DNA of 64,000 nt from Erodium maritimum (lineage: Eukaryota; Streptophyta; Magnoliopsida; Geraniales; Geraniaceae). Below the pieces are notes generated by a model. The model saw only the letters and a program-made list of their open reading frames with translations. It did no database searches and had not been told where the DNA came from. Where the stretch lies: assembly GCA_963921825.1 (NCBI GenBank), contig OY997589.1, forward strand, positions 17,009,735 through 17,073,734, in the 5' to 3' direction. Position 1 is the first letter of the stretch. Each line of letters starts with the position of its first letter. This document shows, in pieces, positions 43,856 through 55,229 of this stretch. The translations under genes and the position numbers were made by a program.

Positions 43856-45924
43856 CCTTTTTGGGATTTTTTTTGAAACGGGTAACCGGAAATTTCATTA
43901 ATGCCAACTGGCAATCAGACAAGATGAGGCATGACCGCCTCGGGTTCCAGATGTTTTTCCGGGCCGACCGTAGCAAGCCCGGCGCTCATGGATCCATAAT
44001 TTTAGCCCACTTGAACTTGTGGGAAACAACTCAAGATAACCCCCTACCGCCGTTTCAAAATAACGGGGGAAAATAAAGCAATGTCCAAAACCAACAGAAA
44101 AAACATAGTCCCAAAAACCATAACAGAAATAGCAGTAAAATAAGATTACTGGTGCTGATATTGCAGGCTGCCCGGGACCTCCCAGCATTGGCTGTCCCGG
44201 GTCTGTGGGTATAGGCTGATGACGACGCCTCCCACCCCTGCTGGGGTCGATCATTCCTCCATCGGAGGCCTTTGGACCTCCGCTCCATCTGCTTGGGCCT
44301 CCCCCCGAAAGAGCAGCTCCCAGGGCTGCTGGTGGGTATGCAGGTCCCCCTTGCGCTTCTTGGTCTCCGGTGGGCGAGCATACTGCGATTCACTTCTGGT
44401 CTTCAGGATGGTCTTCTTCCCTTTGCCCCTGCTGGGGCCTCCTTTGCCTAGACTCCCCTGAAGATCCGCTGGGTAGCCCCGTGGCTCTGGCTCTTCTTTC
44501 TTCCTCATCATCGCATTGAATCCAGGAGGAGCTTCGGTCGCGGGACCATCGGCAGAGTGAATGTTAGCCAAAAGGTCAAGCTTTGTGGACTTGGGAGGCG
44601 GGTAGGGTTCTTCACGGCCCTCCTCCTGTAAGATAGTGGTCAACCCTTCCGGGTTAACCTTAGCCAGAAGGTCAGGCTTCGGACTGCCTGCATTGGACGA
44701 CTCAACCTCCATAGTTATCTCCCTAGAACCGTTCATAGGGTTCAGAGTGAGATCGCTCAGGAGGTAGGTGATCGTCGGGTGTGAAGCTGGGAGAGGTGTC
44801 TCCCAAACCCTATGGATCAGCTGGTCTACATCCAAGTCCCGGGGGACCAGGATATACCTATCATAGCGGACCTCCTCCCGACCAATTCCTTGGAGCAGCG
44901 TCTGACAGTTCGGTAGCCTGTGTGTCAACATACCACACGTGCGAAAAAAGTCCACCACCCTCTCATATTGTAGGTCAATCACAGTGGAGGAATCGGTACC
45001 TGAGAAACGGAGTTTGGTTCTCCACCGTAGTGGTCGAGACAACTCCATACGGACTCGCATCTAGAGATGCCTGTCCTCCAGTCGAACCGTTGGGATGGGG
45101 GCCGATAGGACTTGGGTGCCTATACTGCTCGCCAGAAGACCTCGGATGTAGGAATTCCTCGCTCCTCCCGGGATATTCAGTGCCCTGACCCCAAGTTCCA
45201 CATGATTGAAGCTGATGTCTTCCGGCCGCTGGAAACGCCGGAGCGGTTCAAAGAGGAGGGGGAAGCCATTAAAACTCCAGGGACCCCTGCGGCGGATATC
45301 TTCCATAGTTCGTGCGGACGGGAAGTGATAACCCGTGATGGTGGGGGTCAGGAATTCAACACGGATCCCCGTAACCTTCCATTTCTTCAGCATCATCCCG
45401 CAGACGATGTGCTGATTGTGCGATCCGTCCCCTGCAACCCTTGCTGCCAAGGAGAATTCATAGGATCCCGAGGTAAACAATGGGATCCCCTCGTCCGAGA
45501 CCACCAGTTCCTCATCCTCGTCTTCCCAGTCCGGGATCGGGGAGATGCGAGGTGTCTGCGCCTCCAAAGCTGTTCTTGATGGTTGGCCAACCCTCGGAAT
45601 GATGGGAGTAGCAGTTCGTCCCCGCTCAGATGAAGGAGGGCGGTGGATATTCGTCGGAGAGTGCACTGGCCGAGGGAGAGTGATCATGTCCCGGTAGACC
45701 TCCCTCGGCGTTGATGACAGGCCGGGGTAGGACTGACAGAGTCCCGCCAAGTCAGACACACCGCCAACGATCTGGGGCGGCTCGGTGGGCGAGGTCAGGC
45801 CCGAGAGGGCCGTCAGATCTGGCGAGGACGAGCCCGGCTTGTCCTTCGGATCCGTCGTCTTGGGTGGCTGCTGACGAGGGGGTGGAGATGCCGGGGTAGA
45901 TAGCGGCGGAAACTCGATGGTGTT

Positions 45925-45929
45925 GCGAG
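45925..45929. repeat. Target-site duplication of solo LTR B (left)
   Basis: GCGAG, repeated at 49236-49240. Confidence 0.9.
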
Positions 45930-46180
45930 TGTCACGCCCCAATTTCAGTAAACCGAACTCAGGACGTGAACCTTTAAAACAATAAAACATTTTGAACCTT
46001 TTTTCATTAAATCACTTTAAAATCACCATTTGTTCAACAAAAATGATATTTACAACTTAAAACACGTCCCAACAAGTGGACAAAAGGATGGTATCCGTCG
46101 CTAGACTCAAACAAACCCAGAATCCCGTTCCTAGCTCTTCAAGCTTCAGAAGCTCACCAAGTCCAACCTGTGACCGACAC

Positions 46181-47846
46181 CTGTAGGAAAAGCAGCTAGG
46201 GGTGAGCGTTCGCTCACCACCACAGATAACAGACCGACTACGGCATACTTAGCAGACAATGCCGGTAACACCAACAACCAACTCAACACCGGGGATCACT
46301 GTCCCCAAACTCAAGTAACCCGACTGACACCCACACACTGATACTTTCCTCAACCGACTCAACACTCGGACTCTTAATGTAGACCCAACACCACGATCAC
46401 GTCCTCTTCCAAGGACTCAAAAGACCACCACGCAACACCCAAGATCACAAAGGATCGCACACCAAACAAGATCACAAAAGATCGCATACCAGCTGCTCAG
46501 TAACCTCCCTCACTCACCCGCTTTGCCGAACCACTCAGGCCAGGCGGTCGACCTATCTCAGCAACCTCTCTCACTCACGCGCTTTGCCGAACCACTCAGG
46601 CCAGGCGGTCGACCTGTCTCACTCACGCGCTTTGCCGAACCACTCAGGCCAGGCGGTCGACCTGTCTCACTCACGCGCTTTGCCGAACCACTTAGACCAG
46701 GCGGTCGACCTGTCTCAGTAACCTCTCTCACTCACGCGCTTCCCCGACACAAAGTCGGGCCAGGCGGTCGACCTGTCTCACTCACGTAACCACAATCACA
46801 AGCAAGTTCAACAAACAACAACAACACAAGTTCAACACTCCACAGGCACTCATGGCCAAACAAGACACCAACAGTAAAACACGACTCAACAACCCCACGG
46901 GCACTCACGGCCACCCAAGACACACCAACCATAACTCACGGGCTCAACAACCCCACGGGCACTCATGGCCACCCAAGACACACCAACAGTAACTCACGGG
47001 CTGAACAACCCCACGGGCACTCATGGCCACCAAGACACACCAACAGTAACTCACGGGCTCAACAACCCCACGGGCACTCATGGCCACCAAGACACACCAA
47101 CAGTAACTCACGGGCTCAACAACCCCACAGGCACTCACAGCCACCCAAGACACACCAACAACAAAGACACGGGTTCAACAACCCCACATGCACTCACGGC
47201 CTTCCAAGACACACCAACAGTAAGACACGGGTTCAACAACCCCACAGGCACTCACGGCCTCCCAAGACACAACAGTAAAGTACGGGCTCTCATGGCCACC
47301 CATGACACCACAGTAAAGTACGGGCTCTCATGGCCACCCAAGACACAACAGTAAACACGGGCTCTCATGGCCACCCAAGACACCACAGTAAAGTACGGGC
47401 TCTCATGGCCACCCAAGACACAACAGTAAACACGGGCTCTCATGGCCACCCAAGACACCACAGTAAAGTACGGGCTCTCATGGCCACCCAAGACACAACA
47501 TACACAATCAACCTCCGGCATAACCAATGCCTCCAACAGTCCTAATATCAACAGTTTCACAATCAACCTCCGGGCATGGTCATATGCCTCCAGTACTCCT
47601 AATCTCGATAAGTTCGCAATCAACCTCCGGGCATGGTCATATGCCTCTAGTAATTCTACTAACGCTAAGTTCTCTGCTCCTACGACACTACTAAGTGTCA
47701 CATGCATTTCCAATATTCGCTATGTTCCCGTATCATGTCTTTCTAATCTTCGATAAACCTACTTAACCCACGACACCCTGGTGTCACATGCAATTCTACT
47801 GTTAACTTTCCCTAGTCAGGGCCGAGATCCGGCTACTTTTCCCTAC
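46181..47846 (-). other. Putative intron inside solo LTR B
   Basis: Minus sense donor CAAGAG/GTAGGGAAAAG (GT 47846-47845) and acceptor TTTTCCTACAG (AG 46182-46181), 1666 bp. The palindrome GGTGAGC-GAAC-GCTCACC (46201-46218) lies 18 bases before the acceptor. Confidence 0.45.
46505..47510 (-). repeat. Minisatellite block in solo LTR B
   Basis: ~50-60-bp units with CACTCAGGCCAGGCGGTCGA (46505-46785), ~58-60-bp units with CAACAACCCCACGGGCACTC (46850-47270, about seven copies), and ~33/66-bp units GGGCTCTCATGGCCACCCA (47280-47500). Positions match the block in solo LTR A, but units and copy numbers differ. Confidence 0.92.
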
Positions 47847-49235
47847 CTCTTGAAGCGTGTCAAACCCGATACTCTTACTCCGGCGAAGCTCCATAATTCC
47901 CTCTTAGCCTCCTATTTCCACGGTAGGCGACACGGTCTACAATCATTACAATTAACACACTTTTTAAGTAAGCAGGCGAAACCAAAATTTAAAGAATTAA
48001 ACGCCCAAACGCAACCCCGACAATGTCGATCACTCCCAAACTTCCCAATTACTCGACATTGTCGATAATGAGGTCGGAAAAGCCCGATTCGCCCGACATG
48101 GCGAATCTGCCCGGGTTTTGAAAACGTCCTTCCGGGGCTCCGAAAATTCCCGTTTTCGTTTCTACGGTCTTAGAATAATTCAAGGGTTCCTATGCACTCG
48201 ACGGAATCCAATTCCGACTTCCGAGTAATTTAATTCGCGTTTAAAGTTTCTAAACCCGTCAATTACAACTTTCACAATTTAATTCAAATTTCGATCCGGG
48301 TGTAGATTAATGACTTGAGGAACGTCCTAAACCACTCGAACACGAAAAACCCGAGGCCCGACCAAGTGGGCCCCACACGGCCACAACGAAAAATGTTCCC
48401 TTTCGCCCCAAAATGTTCCTAACGAACCCAACACCTCAACTCATCCAATTTCAACCCATTTCAAACCAAACCCTAACTTTTAAACTTAAAAAAACGAGAA
48501 TCGGTTAGGTGCTCACCGTAGAGAATGACGGTGTGAGCTCGATTCTTTTATCGTTGAGACGATCCACCGGTCGGATGATCGAGAAACGTCACAAATTCCC
48601 CAAGCCTCTTCTCTTTTCTCTCCTTTTCTCCTAACTCATTTTCTCTCTCTAAAACCTACCCTTTTATTCTTCTTTTTTTGAAATGGGCGTGTATCATCTT
48701 ATTTCCCTTTTGTTTTATTAAAAAAACTAACACAAAAGCAAAACTAACCATCAAAGTCTTGTCTTGTCTTGTCCCAAAACCTAACACCACCACTTGTTTG
48801 ACAAGTGGCAAGGTGGGTCCCACACCTTTTTGGAAAATATCTACTACATATTTTCCAATCAGATTCGCGAAATTCGGACGTTTCGGGCCCCGAACGGGCA
48901 CTTTTTCCAAGAAATTACGAAACTTGACGGGCTACAAGGAAACGGCTCAACTAAGACCGCTGCGACGACGGCTAAGCTTTTTGGACCCAAAACGGTCCTC
49001 GAATGGACCAAAACGTCGCTCGGTTGACTTTTCCAGCGAAAAGTCAACATTTCCCAAATTGATCAGAAAGTTACCCTGAGTCCCCCGGAACTCACTTTGG
49101 TCGATATCGGGGTCAACTTAAGTCCGGTATGACCCTCGGGGTCAAATTTAGGTTCAATCAAGTGTCTGCTGAATTTTTTTAAATTTTCCTGTTTTTCGCA
49201 GATTTGACTAGCGTTGACCGGGAGTGGTTATTACA

Positions 49236-49240
49236 GCGAG
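49236..49240. repeat. Target-site duplication of solo LTR B (right)
   Basis: GCGAG, identical to 45925-45929. Confidence 0.9.
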
Positions 49241-50330
49241 CCTGGTGTAGTACGAAGGTCCCGAGGCCACGGGCGACCTCTGCATGCGATCGGATCTGGC
49301 CGGAGTTGGACATTTCCGACTCAGCACAACGAGGGGGAGGGTGATCCGTCATCGGGGGAGCAGAAATGGTCACAGAGGAGGTGAGGGAGATCTGGTGGCG
49401 GCGAAAGTTGTCCCGACACCGCAGTCGGAGACGAGGCACGAGCGTTATGGACGAGCGTGACTGGGCGTCGTTGGTTGGAGAGGAGCCGGTTGCGATGGAG
49501 AGGCAGAGTAAGGCCGGCGACGTGGTCGGAGAGGGGAGATGAGGGCGGCGGCGGCTGGAACCTGCTAGGTTTCGAGAGTAACCTCTGGGAGGTTTTTTTT
49601 GGAGAGTGAATATTCCTCTAACTTTAAATTTTTCCCTTTTTGGGATTAATTGTACGAGTAATCCAAACCTAATTTGGGGCACTTGTGCAAGATATCTCAG
49701 TACTAATTTCGTCTTTATCGCAAGTTGCACTCACTGTTTTATAAGGTTCAAGTTTGAGTCTGAGTAACCAAAAGAAATCAATACCCTTTCCCGAAGCAAC
49801 GAAGAATGGACTTTATCTCATGGGCCAGTAAGAAGTGTTACATGGGCCAATATGTTGGATGATCCAGGTTGAGCCCATCCAATGACAAAGGCCATGTATG
49901 AGAAGCCTAGAGTTGGCACTAGATATTCAAATAATAGGAGAAAGTAAAAAAGAGGCGGAAATGATAAAGAAGAGGACCTACCATTCGCAAGTTGGAGGAA
50001 AGCATGCATTGTCTCCTCTCCTTGGCTAAAGATTATGCATTGTCTCTCACCTTTACCATCACAAAACACCCACACTACACCACACATGCCCATTATACAT
50101 TAACCATACATATATGACAGACTAGCAACTCAAAACCAGTAAGAAAAAGCTTTGCCCACATCCAACTTAACCCTCTCTCTATTCCTCTCTTAGTAAGTCC
50201 CACACCACCTTGTTTTTACAAATTCATTACAATGCTTCCTCTCTCTCTCTTCCTTTTAACAACACTCATATCCGAGGTCATGCTGTTGTTGCTAAGTCCG
50301 AGCCAGCCTGTCACCTCTTCTTTCTCGGGA

Positions 50331-50397
50331 CACGTGTAGCACTTGGACCACATCTCCCACGTGGAAGTGGGCCAACCATTGCCGGCGCTGCCACGTG
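50331..50397. promoter_or_regulatory. Cluster of three G-box/ABRE motifs
   Basis: CACGTG occurs at 50331-50336, 50358-50363 and 50392-50397, two of them in the strong context CCACGTGGA. CACGTG is the plant G-box bound by bZIP and bHLH factors; ACACGTGT/CCACGTGG forms act as ABA-response elements. The gene this would serve is not present as a recognisable frame nearby. Confidence 0.5.
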
Positions 50398-51602
50398 GAC
50401 CCCCCCTTACCCGCGAGGACCACCTTATAGATACACTGCTACTGCTACACATCAGAGACAACGCCACTCCTCTCATCTCCATTTTGTTTTTCACTGCCGC
50501 TTTCAATTATTTCAGAGGTCCTTGTCTACATGGGCCCAGCCCATGGCCCAATTAACCCTATCCCTAACCAAAACACTTTTATGTTTAACCTTTTCTATTT
50601 TGTATTTACCTTATAGTTTATAATTATATGATAATACATCTTAATGCTTTCTTGGCCAAAAGTGGGTAAATTATGCAGCCAAAGGGTTTGGAGGTATGCA
50701 ATAAGAATGTTGGTCCCATACTTAATGTAATCAATCATCTCAATGGGACAGTGACCCACTACAGAGGGACATGCTTTGTTTCGCTCCAAACTCCCACTAT
50801 TACTAACCACACCTCTCCAAAACCCTTGTAAAGGTTCCTATATACGTATGATCACAATTTTTATTACTATTTCTTTCTCTAATTACCATATCTAATCCTC
50901 ACACCTCTACTTCAATTCCATCTCACTTGTCCTTGTCCACACTCTTATCCGTTTTCTATTTAAGCAACGCTTTAACATATAAAAAGTTAAATAACAGTTT
51001 TACATATAAACACATCTTGTGATGGCTTAAAAATAAAATATTAATTTATTTGATGCATTTGTTACAAATTATACAACGATACATATGAGCGAATATGGAG
51101 ATACCTTATCGTATAACAACAAAAACAACTTAGATGTCCCACCAACTATTTTTTAAATACTATAATCTCATTCCTAATTAATGCAATTGTTTTACTAAGT
51201 CCAAATATTTATAAATTGTAGTAATCAAACATATGTGTAAATTATATATTGGTTTGGCCCTATTCATCCAAACCTCCCGTTTCTTCTTGTGATGTTTACT
51301 TGTTTGTTTTAAATACTTTTTTTTGATTGGCTGTTTGTTTAAATACTTGTAGCTTGCTTGTATGTCTATCTAATTATACAAAATAAACACCAAAAACAAT
51401 CTTGAATAGAATATAGGAAACATTTGACATATCATAATGATACATCTCTACTATAGTCTGAGAATCAATCGATTTCAACTTTACTGGCCAATAGGAAATT
51501 GACACATTTAAAAAATAAAGATTTGGTAGAGCAAGAGTGTCACGAGGATTTTTGGTAAAGAAAAATAGACATTATATTTATGTTGGTTGACATGATACAT
51601 GG

Positions 51603-51622
51603 ATATATATATATATATATAT
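51603..51622. repeat. (TA)n microsatellite
   Basis: About ten TA units in intergenic DNA. Confidence 0.85.
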
Positions 51623-52597
51623 AGCTCACACTGCAAATGGTTGGTTGGCCATTAACATCATTAGGTGAGTCTTACCATTTTCTATAATTGATTACCTTTT
51701 TTTTCCCGTTGATTGTTATTTGCATGTACAAGCAATCGATTATGATATGATTACGCACTAAGTGACGCATCAGGATTCAGGAGAAGATCAATTGTCATAT
51801 AGTTACACATACATATAGTCGGTTTATTCACACTGTTGGGTGAAAAAAAAAACTCTTACACTGTCCCCTCGTTTATTTTTCTTTAGAAAAATACATTTAT
51901 GAATATTTTTGGTTTTCCAAGAGAAATCACATCCATCACTTTTTTTTTTTAATAAAAGGTGTAATTTTATTAAATAGAAAATCACTATATAGATGTGCGT
52001 CAGGAAACATGTTCTCTAACTATTGGAAAAGAATAGACATAGAAAACTGGATTAACAGTTTTTTGAAATAATGTAACTGTCTAAGACAATATCTAAAGCG
52101 TCATATAGGCAGGAAGGAAGGGTGGGAGTGAGAAGATGGTACTGGTAGTCATGCTCCAAATCTTTAGCAATGACTGCATTAGTAGTGGAGGCAAGGCTTA
52201 CACCAGGGACCCCTCTAGATCTAGTCCCTGAAGCCTGGGAGAGCTATCATTCTTCTATGAGGGGCTGCTTCCCGCCCTGTCCTGATCATCCCGAGGTTCC
52301 CTAGTGGACCCCCTCTTTACTCTATCAGCTCCTGCCTTAGCTCCAGACTCAGCTCCAGCTCCAAGTCTGTATCTATCTCTGTGCCTAGGGAGTTGACCGA
52401 TCAGCAAGTTCTTCCAACCTGGATCGACCGAGTAGGTCTATGGGACGCTCCGAGGACCCTGACCGTTAGGTGCAGTAGTTGGGGATACTATTGGACCCCT
52501 ATCCCTAGACAAGGGGACCTTAGGCGCAGAAGTCGAGGACATCGAAATGTGGGATGTCGGACTGTCCCAATCTGTCGCGTAAAACTTGGCATGGCGA

Positions 52598-52760
52598 TCG
52601 TTTTGGTATTCCAGGGTAGACATATCAAACCGAGGGGTACCCACCACCTCCCGGTCACACTCCTTCTCCATTTGGCCAATCATGTTATAGTTAAGGAGTG
52701 TGACCGGGAGGTGGTGGGTACCCCTCGGTTTGATATGTCTACCCTGGAATACCAAAACGA
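52598..52760. repeat. 68-bp perfect inverted repeat at a LINE 5' junction
   Basis: 52598-52665 and 52693-52760 are exact reverse complements, separated by 27 bp that include most of the LINE target site. The right arm is the first sequence of the LINE insertion, so the LINE carries an inverted copy of its own flank. Confidence 0.95.
52682..52694. repeat. Target-site duplication of LINE (left)
   Basis: ATGTTATAGTTAA, repeated at 55109-55121 after the poly-A. Confidence 0.85.
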
Positions 52761-55108
52761 GGTGGCTTCTCCCTCTTCTCTCTCGGGTCCGTACAAAATA
52801 CTGGCAAAGTTACTGGCAAACAGAGTCAAGCAGGTGTTAGAAGACCTCATTAATGACTGTCATAGTGGTTTTGTTGCTGGGCGACAGCTGGTGGATGGGG
52901 TATTGATAGCCTCAGAGATTGTTCAACTGGTTAAAAGATCGAAGCAAGAGGCGGTTATCTTAAAACTGGACTTCGAAAAGGCTTACGATAAAGTGATATG
53001 GGCTTATTTGGACGAAGTAATGGAGGCAATGGGTTTCGGTTTTCAGTGGCGTGCTTGGATGGCCGGTTGTTTCAGAGCTTATGGTTCAGTTTTGGTCAAC
53101 GGATCACCAAGCTTCGATTTTGCCATAGAGAATGGACTACGGCAGGGCTGCCCCCTATCACCATTCATCTTCCTTTTGGCGGCAGAGGGCTTGCACCAAG
53201 TATTGGAGGAAGGGAGAAGGGCCGGAAACTTCAGAGGAATAATGTTGGGTACAGGTTTTAGTTTGTCACATTTGCAGTTCGCTGACGACACTATACTCTT
53301 CGTCAAGGGCAAAGTTGAGGAGTTGCAGAATATAAAGAATATCTTGGAGGGTTTTCAGAACATTTCAGGTCTCAAAGTAAATTTCCACAAGTCTGAGGCC
53401 GTCATTCTCAACTGCCCTTCCTTGCCGGCCGAACAGGTGGAGTCGGTTTTAGGGTGCAAAGTCATACAGTTTCCCCTGAAATACTTGGGTTTTAATTTGG
53501 GGCAGAATCCGAAGCTCTCCGCCTTTTGTGAACCAGTGCTCTCAAAGTTCAAAGCATCCCTCAACCTTTGGCAAGCCAAACATCAAAGTTTAGCGGGGAG
53601 AGTAGTGCTGATCAGGTCCACTATATCAGCGCTTCCAATCTTCTACATGTCCTTATTTCAGGCTCCCAAATCAGTAATTCGATCCATGGAAAAGTGGCAA
53701 TGTAAATTCCTTTGGCAAAATAGTGTGGCCAGGAGAGCCATCCACAAGGTAAAATGGGAGAATGTCTGCAAACCCAAATCAGAAGGAGGCCTAGGATTAA
53801 GAAGGTTGGAGGAAGTAAATGCAAGCTTACTGGCAAAATGGTGGTGGCGTTTCGCAGAGGAAGAAGATAGTCTATGGAAAAGAGCTGTTTGTGCTATATA
53901 TGGCTGGGACGCGCAGGAATGGGACTTGGGTAAACTAGACAAACCCGGGAAGTCTTTTTTGATGCACCATCTGGTCGGGCTAGCCAGCGACCCGATATTC
54001 AATATTGTTTTCGGTGGTCAATTTGTGCACTGGCAGGTGGGAGATGGGGGGCGAGCCAAGTTTTGGGAGGAGAGATGGCTAGGTGATAGGCCTTTTTGTT
54101 ACAGATTTCCTCGCCTGTACCGAGTAGCTCGAAACAAACATAAGCCGGTCTCCCTCTTTTGGAACAATGGGTACTGGAAGGTGGAGTACATTAGGACTTT
54201 GTGGCAAGGCGAATCTGTTTTGGCAGATGAACTTCTCTCGCTTTTGTATCAGGCTCGTTTGCAGGTTGGTACCAAAGATAAGCTGATATGGGAGAAATTC
54301 TCTAAGGTCCCATCCTCGACGGAGACATACAGACTTCTTGTAGGAACCGAAACAGTTCAACCGCTTTGGGCTCGTTTTTTGTGGGTAAAGGGTGCACCCC
54401 CAAAGTCCTGCACTTTTGTTTGGCTCTTAATGCACAGAGCGGTCCCAACTTTATCCTTTTTGGAAGGGAGGGGATGCAGGATCTCACTGAATGCCATGCG
54501 CTGTTACTTCTGCAAATGAAACTTTGAAGACCAAGACCATCTCTTTCTCCATTGTGAATTTGCTTGGGTTTTGTGGGGAAAGGTTTATCATTGGTGGAAG
54601 GTGGCTTGGGTGATGCCCAGGGACATTCCGAGTTGGTGTCTGCAATGGGAAGGCTTGAACTCAAAACAGTGGTGGAAGGGTTGGGTGATTGTGGGGTACT
54701 CGACACTATGGAGCATCTGGTTATTCCGGAATGCAGCAGCGTATCAGGCCAAGGTCGAACCCATTGATTTGATCTTCACACGGCTACAACAACAGTGTTT
54801 CGGGATGATGAGGCTAGCTAGTAAGTTATCCACTGAAGTTGGTTGGGAAAAATGGAAGAGTGATCCGGCGGGATGCTTGCTGGGTAGTCGATCCAATACT
54901 CGGTCGGACGTGTTGGTGTATTTGAGATCGTGAGCTCGGACACGACCATCTTTGCTCTCCCTTGTGTTTTATTATGGTTTTTTATTATGGTTTTTTATTT
55001 TGATTTTGATTTTTTCAGTTGTTGTCCTCCGCCTACGGGTGTGACGGACTCATTTTGTATATGCTCTCCATATATGAAATCAATAATATCCTTGGTTATC
55101 AAAAAAAA
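52695..55108 (+). mobile_element. 5'-truncated LINE without RNase H
   Basis: The insertion is bounded by a 13-bp duplication and ends in AATAAT...poly-A at 55101-55109. The first 66 bp are an inverted copy of upstream flank; genuine LINE sequence starts near 52761-52780. It contains RT and zf-RVT domains and stops without RNase H, so it belongs to a different LINE lineage from the 32.4-kb copy. Confidence 0.9.
52780..54931 (+). pseudogene. LINE ORF2: reverse transcriptase and zf-RVT (5'-truncated)
   Basis: The long open frame starts at 52381, but its first ~130 codons are flanking and inverted sequence; the LINE part enters at 'YKILAKLLANRVKQ' (about 52793). RT motifs: 'DCHSGFVAGRQLVDGVL', 'LKLDFEKAYDKVIW', 'GLRQGCPLSPFIFLL', the intact catalytic box 'LQFADDTILFV' (about 53274) and 'LKYLGFNLG'. 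These are followed by 'AGRVVLIRSTISALPIFYMS' and the zf-RVT region, where TGA at 54517 interrupts 'CYFCK..NFEDQDHLFLHC'. The same frame continues to 54931. ORF1, endonuclease and the RT N-terminus are missing. One stop after truncation indicates a young copy. Confidence 0.9.
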
Positions 55109-55121
55109 ATGTTATAGTTAA
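55109..55121. repeat. Target-site duplication of LINE (right)
   Basis: ATGTTATAGTTAA, same as 52682-52694. Confidence 0.85.
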
Positions 55122-55229
55122 AGAAAAACACATGCAATTTTGTATAAGTGAGGGTGACACGAACCGGGTCAGGAAACTCCCAAAATAGAAGTAGCAACTG
55201 GCGGCACATAAGGCGTTTCACCAAGTGTC

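Larger units (their letters stand above)
45930..49235 (-). mobile_element. Solo LTR B (Gypsy), 3306 bp
   Basis: Termini: minus sense TGTAATAACCACTCCCGG at 49235 and ...GGGGCGTGACA at 45930, with a perfect 5-bp duplication. It is the same subfamily as solo LTR A; U3 contains the GTTGACTTTTC-GCTG-GAAAAGTCAAC hairpin (about 49022-49047). It is longer than A because its minisatellite block has expanded. The insertion interrupts an ORF1 reading frame. Confidence 0.93.
44254..49352 (-). pseudogene. LINE ORF1-type protein (DUF4283-like), LTR-disrupted
   Basis: Proposed start at 49352 (MTDHPPPR...), 39 codons to 49236. Solo LTR B interrupts, and the same frame resumes at 45924 and runs to about 44254, total about 615 codons. 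One in-frame TAG (45063-45061) replaces a probable Lys codon. N-terminal third: Pro/Ser-rich, disordered. About 45500-45080: a DUF4283-like domain ('VCGMMLKKWKVTGIRVEFL', 'RRRGPWSFNGFPLLFEPLRR'), the RNA-binding domain of plant LINE ORF1/Gag-like proteins. About 44960-44900: a CCHC_4-type knuckle, 'YERVVDFFRTCGMLTHRLPNC', whose first Cys is Phe. C-terminal part: charged and Pro-rich. Such proteins coat retroposon RNA. No catalytic domain. Confidence 0.75.
43869..49634 (-). mobile_element. ORF1-only LINE-type retroposon, split by solo LTR B
   Basis: A 13-bp duplication CCTTTTTGGGATT (43856-43868 and 49635-49647) and poly-T at the left define a minus-strand retroposon. Without solo LTR B and one copy of its target duplication it is about 2455 bp: a leader, an ORF1-type protein and a 3'UTR, with no endonuclease or RT. 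The organisation recalls mammalian HAL1 ('half-a-LINE') elements. Confidence 0.8.
49648..51924. other. Low-copy intergenic DNA
   Basis: No intact gene. The 137-codon frame at 50210-50623 has no domain. The region has the base composition of plant promoter/intergenic DNA, with a G-box cluster at 50331-50397 and a (TA)n tract near 51605-51622. Confidence 0.5.

Noticed and set aside
46523..47756. Repeat-protein genes in the minisatellite region
   Set aside because: Reading frames arise from tandem units in all frames and both strands; no start context or homologue.
50210..50623. 137-codon frame near the G-box cluster as a gene
   Set aside because: No domain, unusual composition, overlaps promoter-like motifs; a short signal-peptide-like frame in the region is also unsupported.
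52381..52780. First ~130 residues of the 712-codon frame as part of a LINE protein
   Set aside because: They consist of antisense ORF1-retroposon DNA and the inverted flank copy; RT similarity starts at about 52793.
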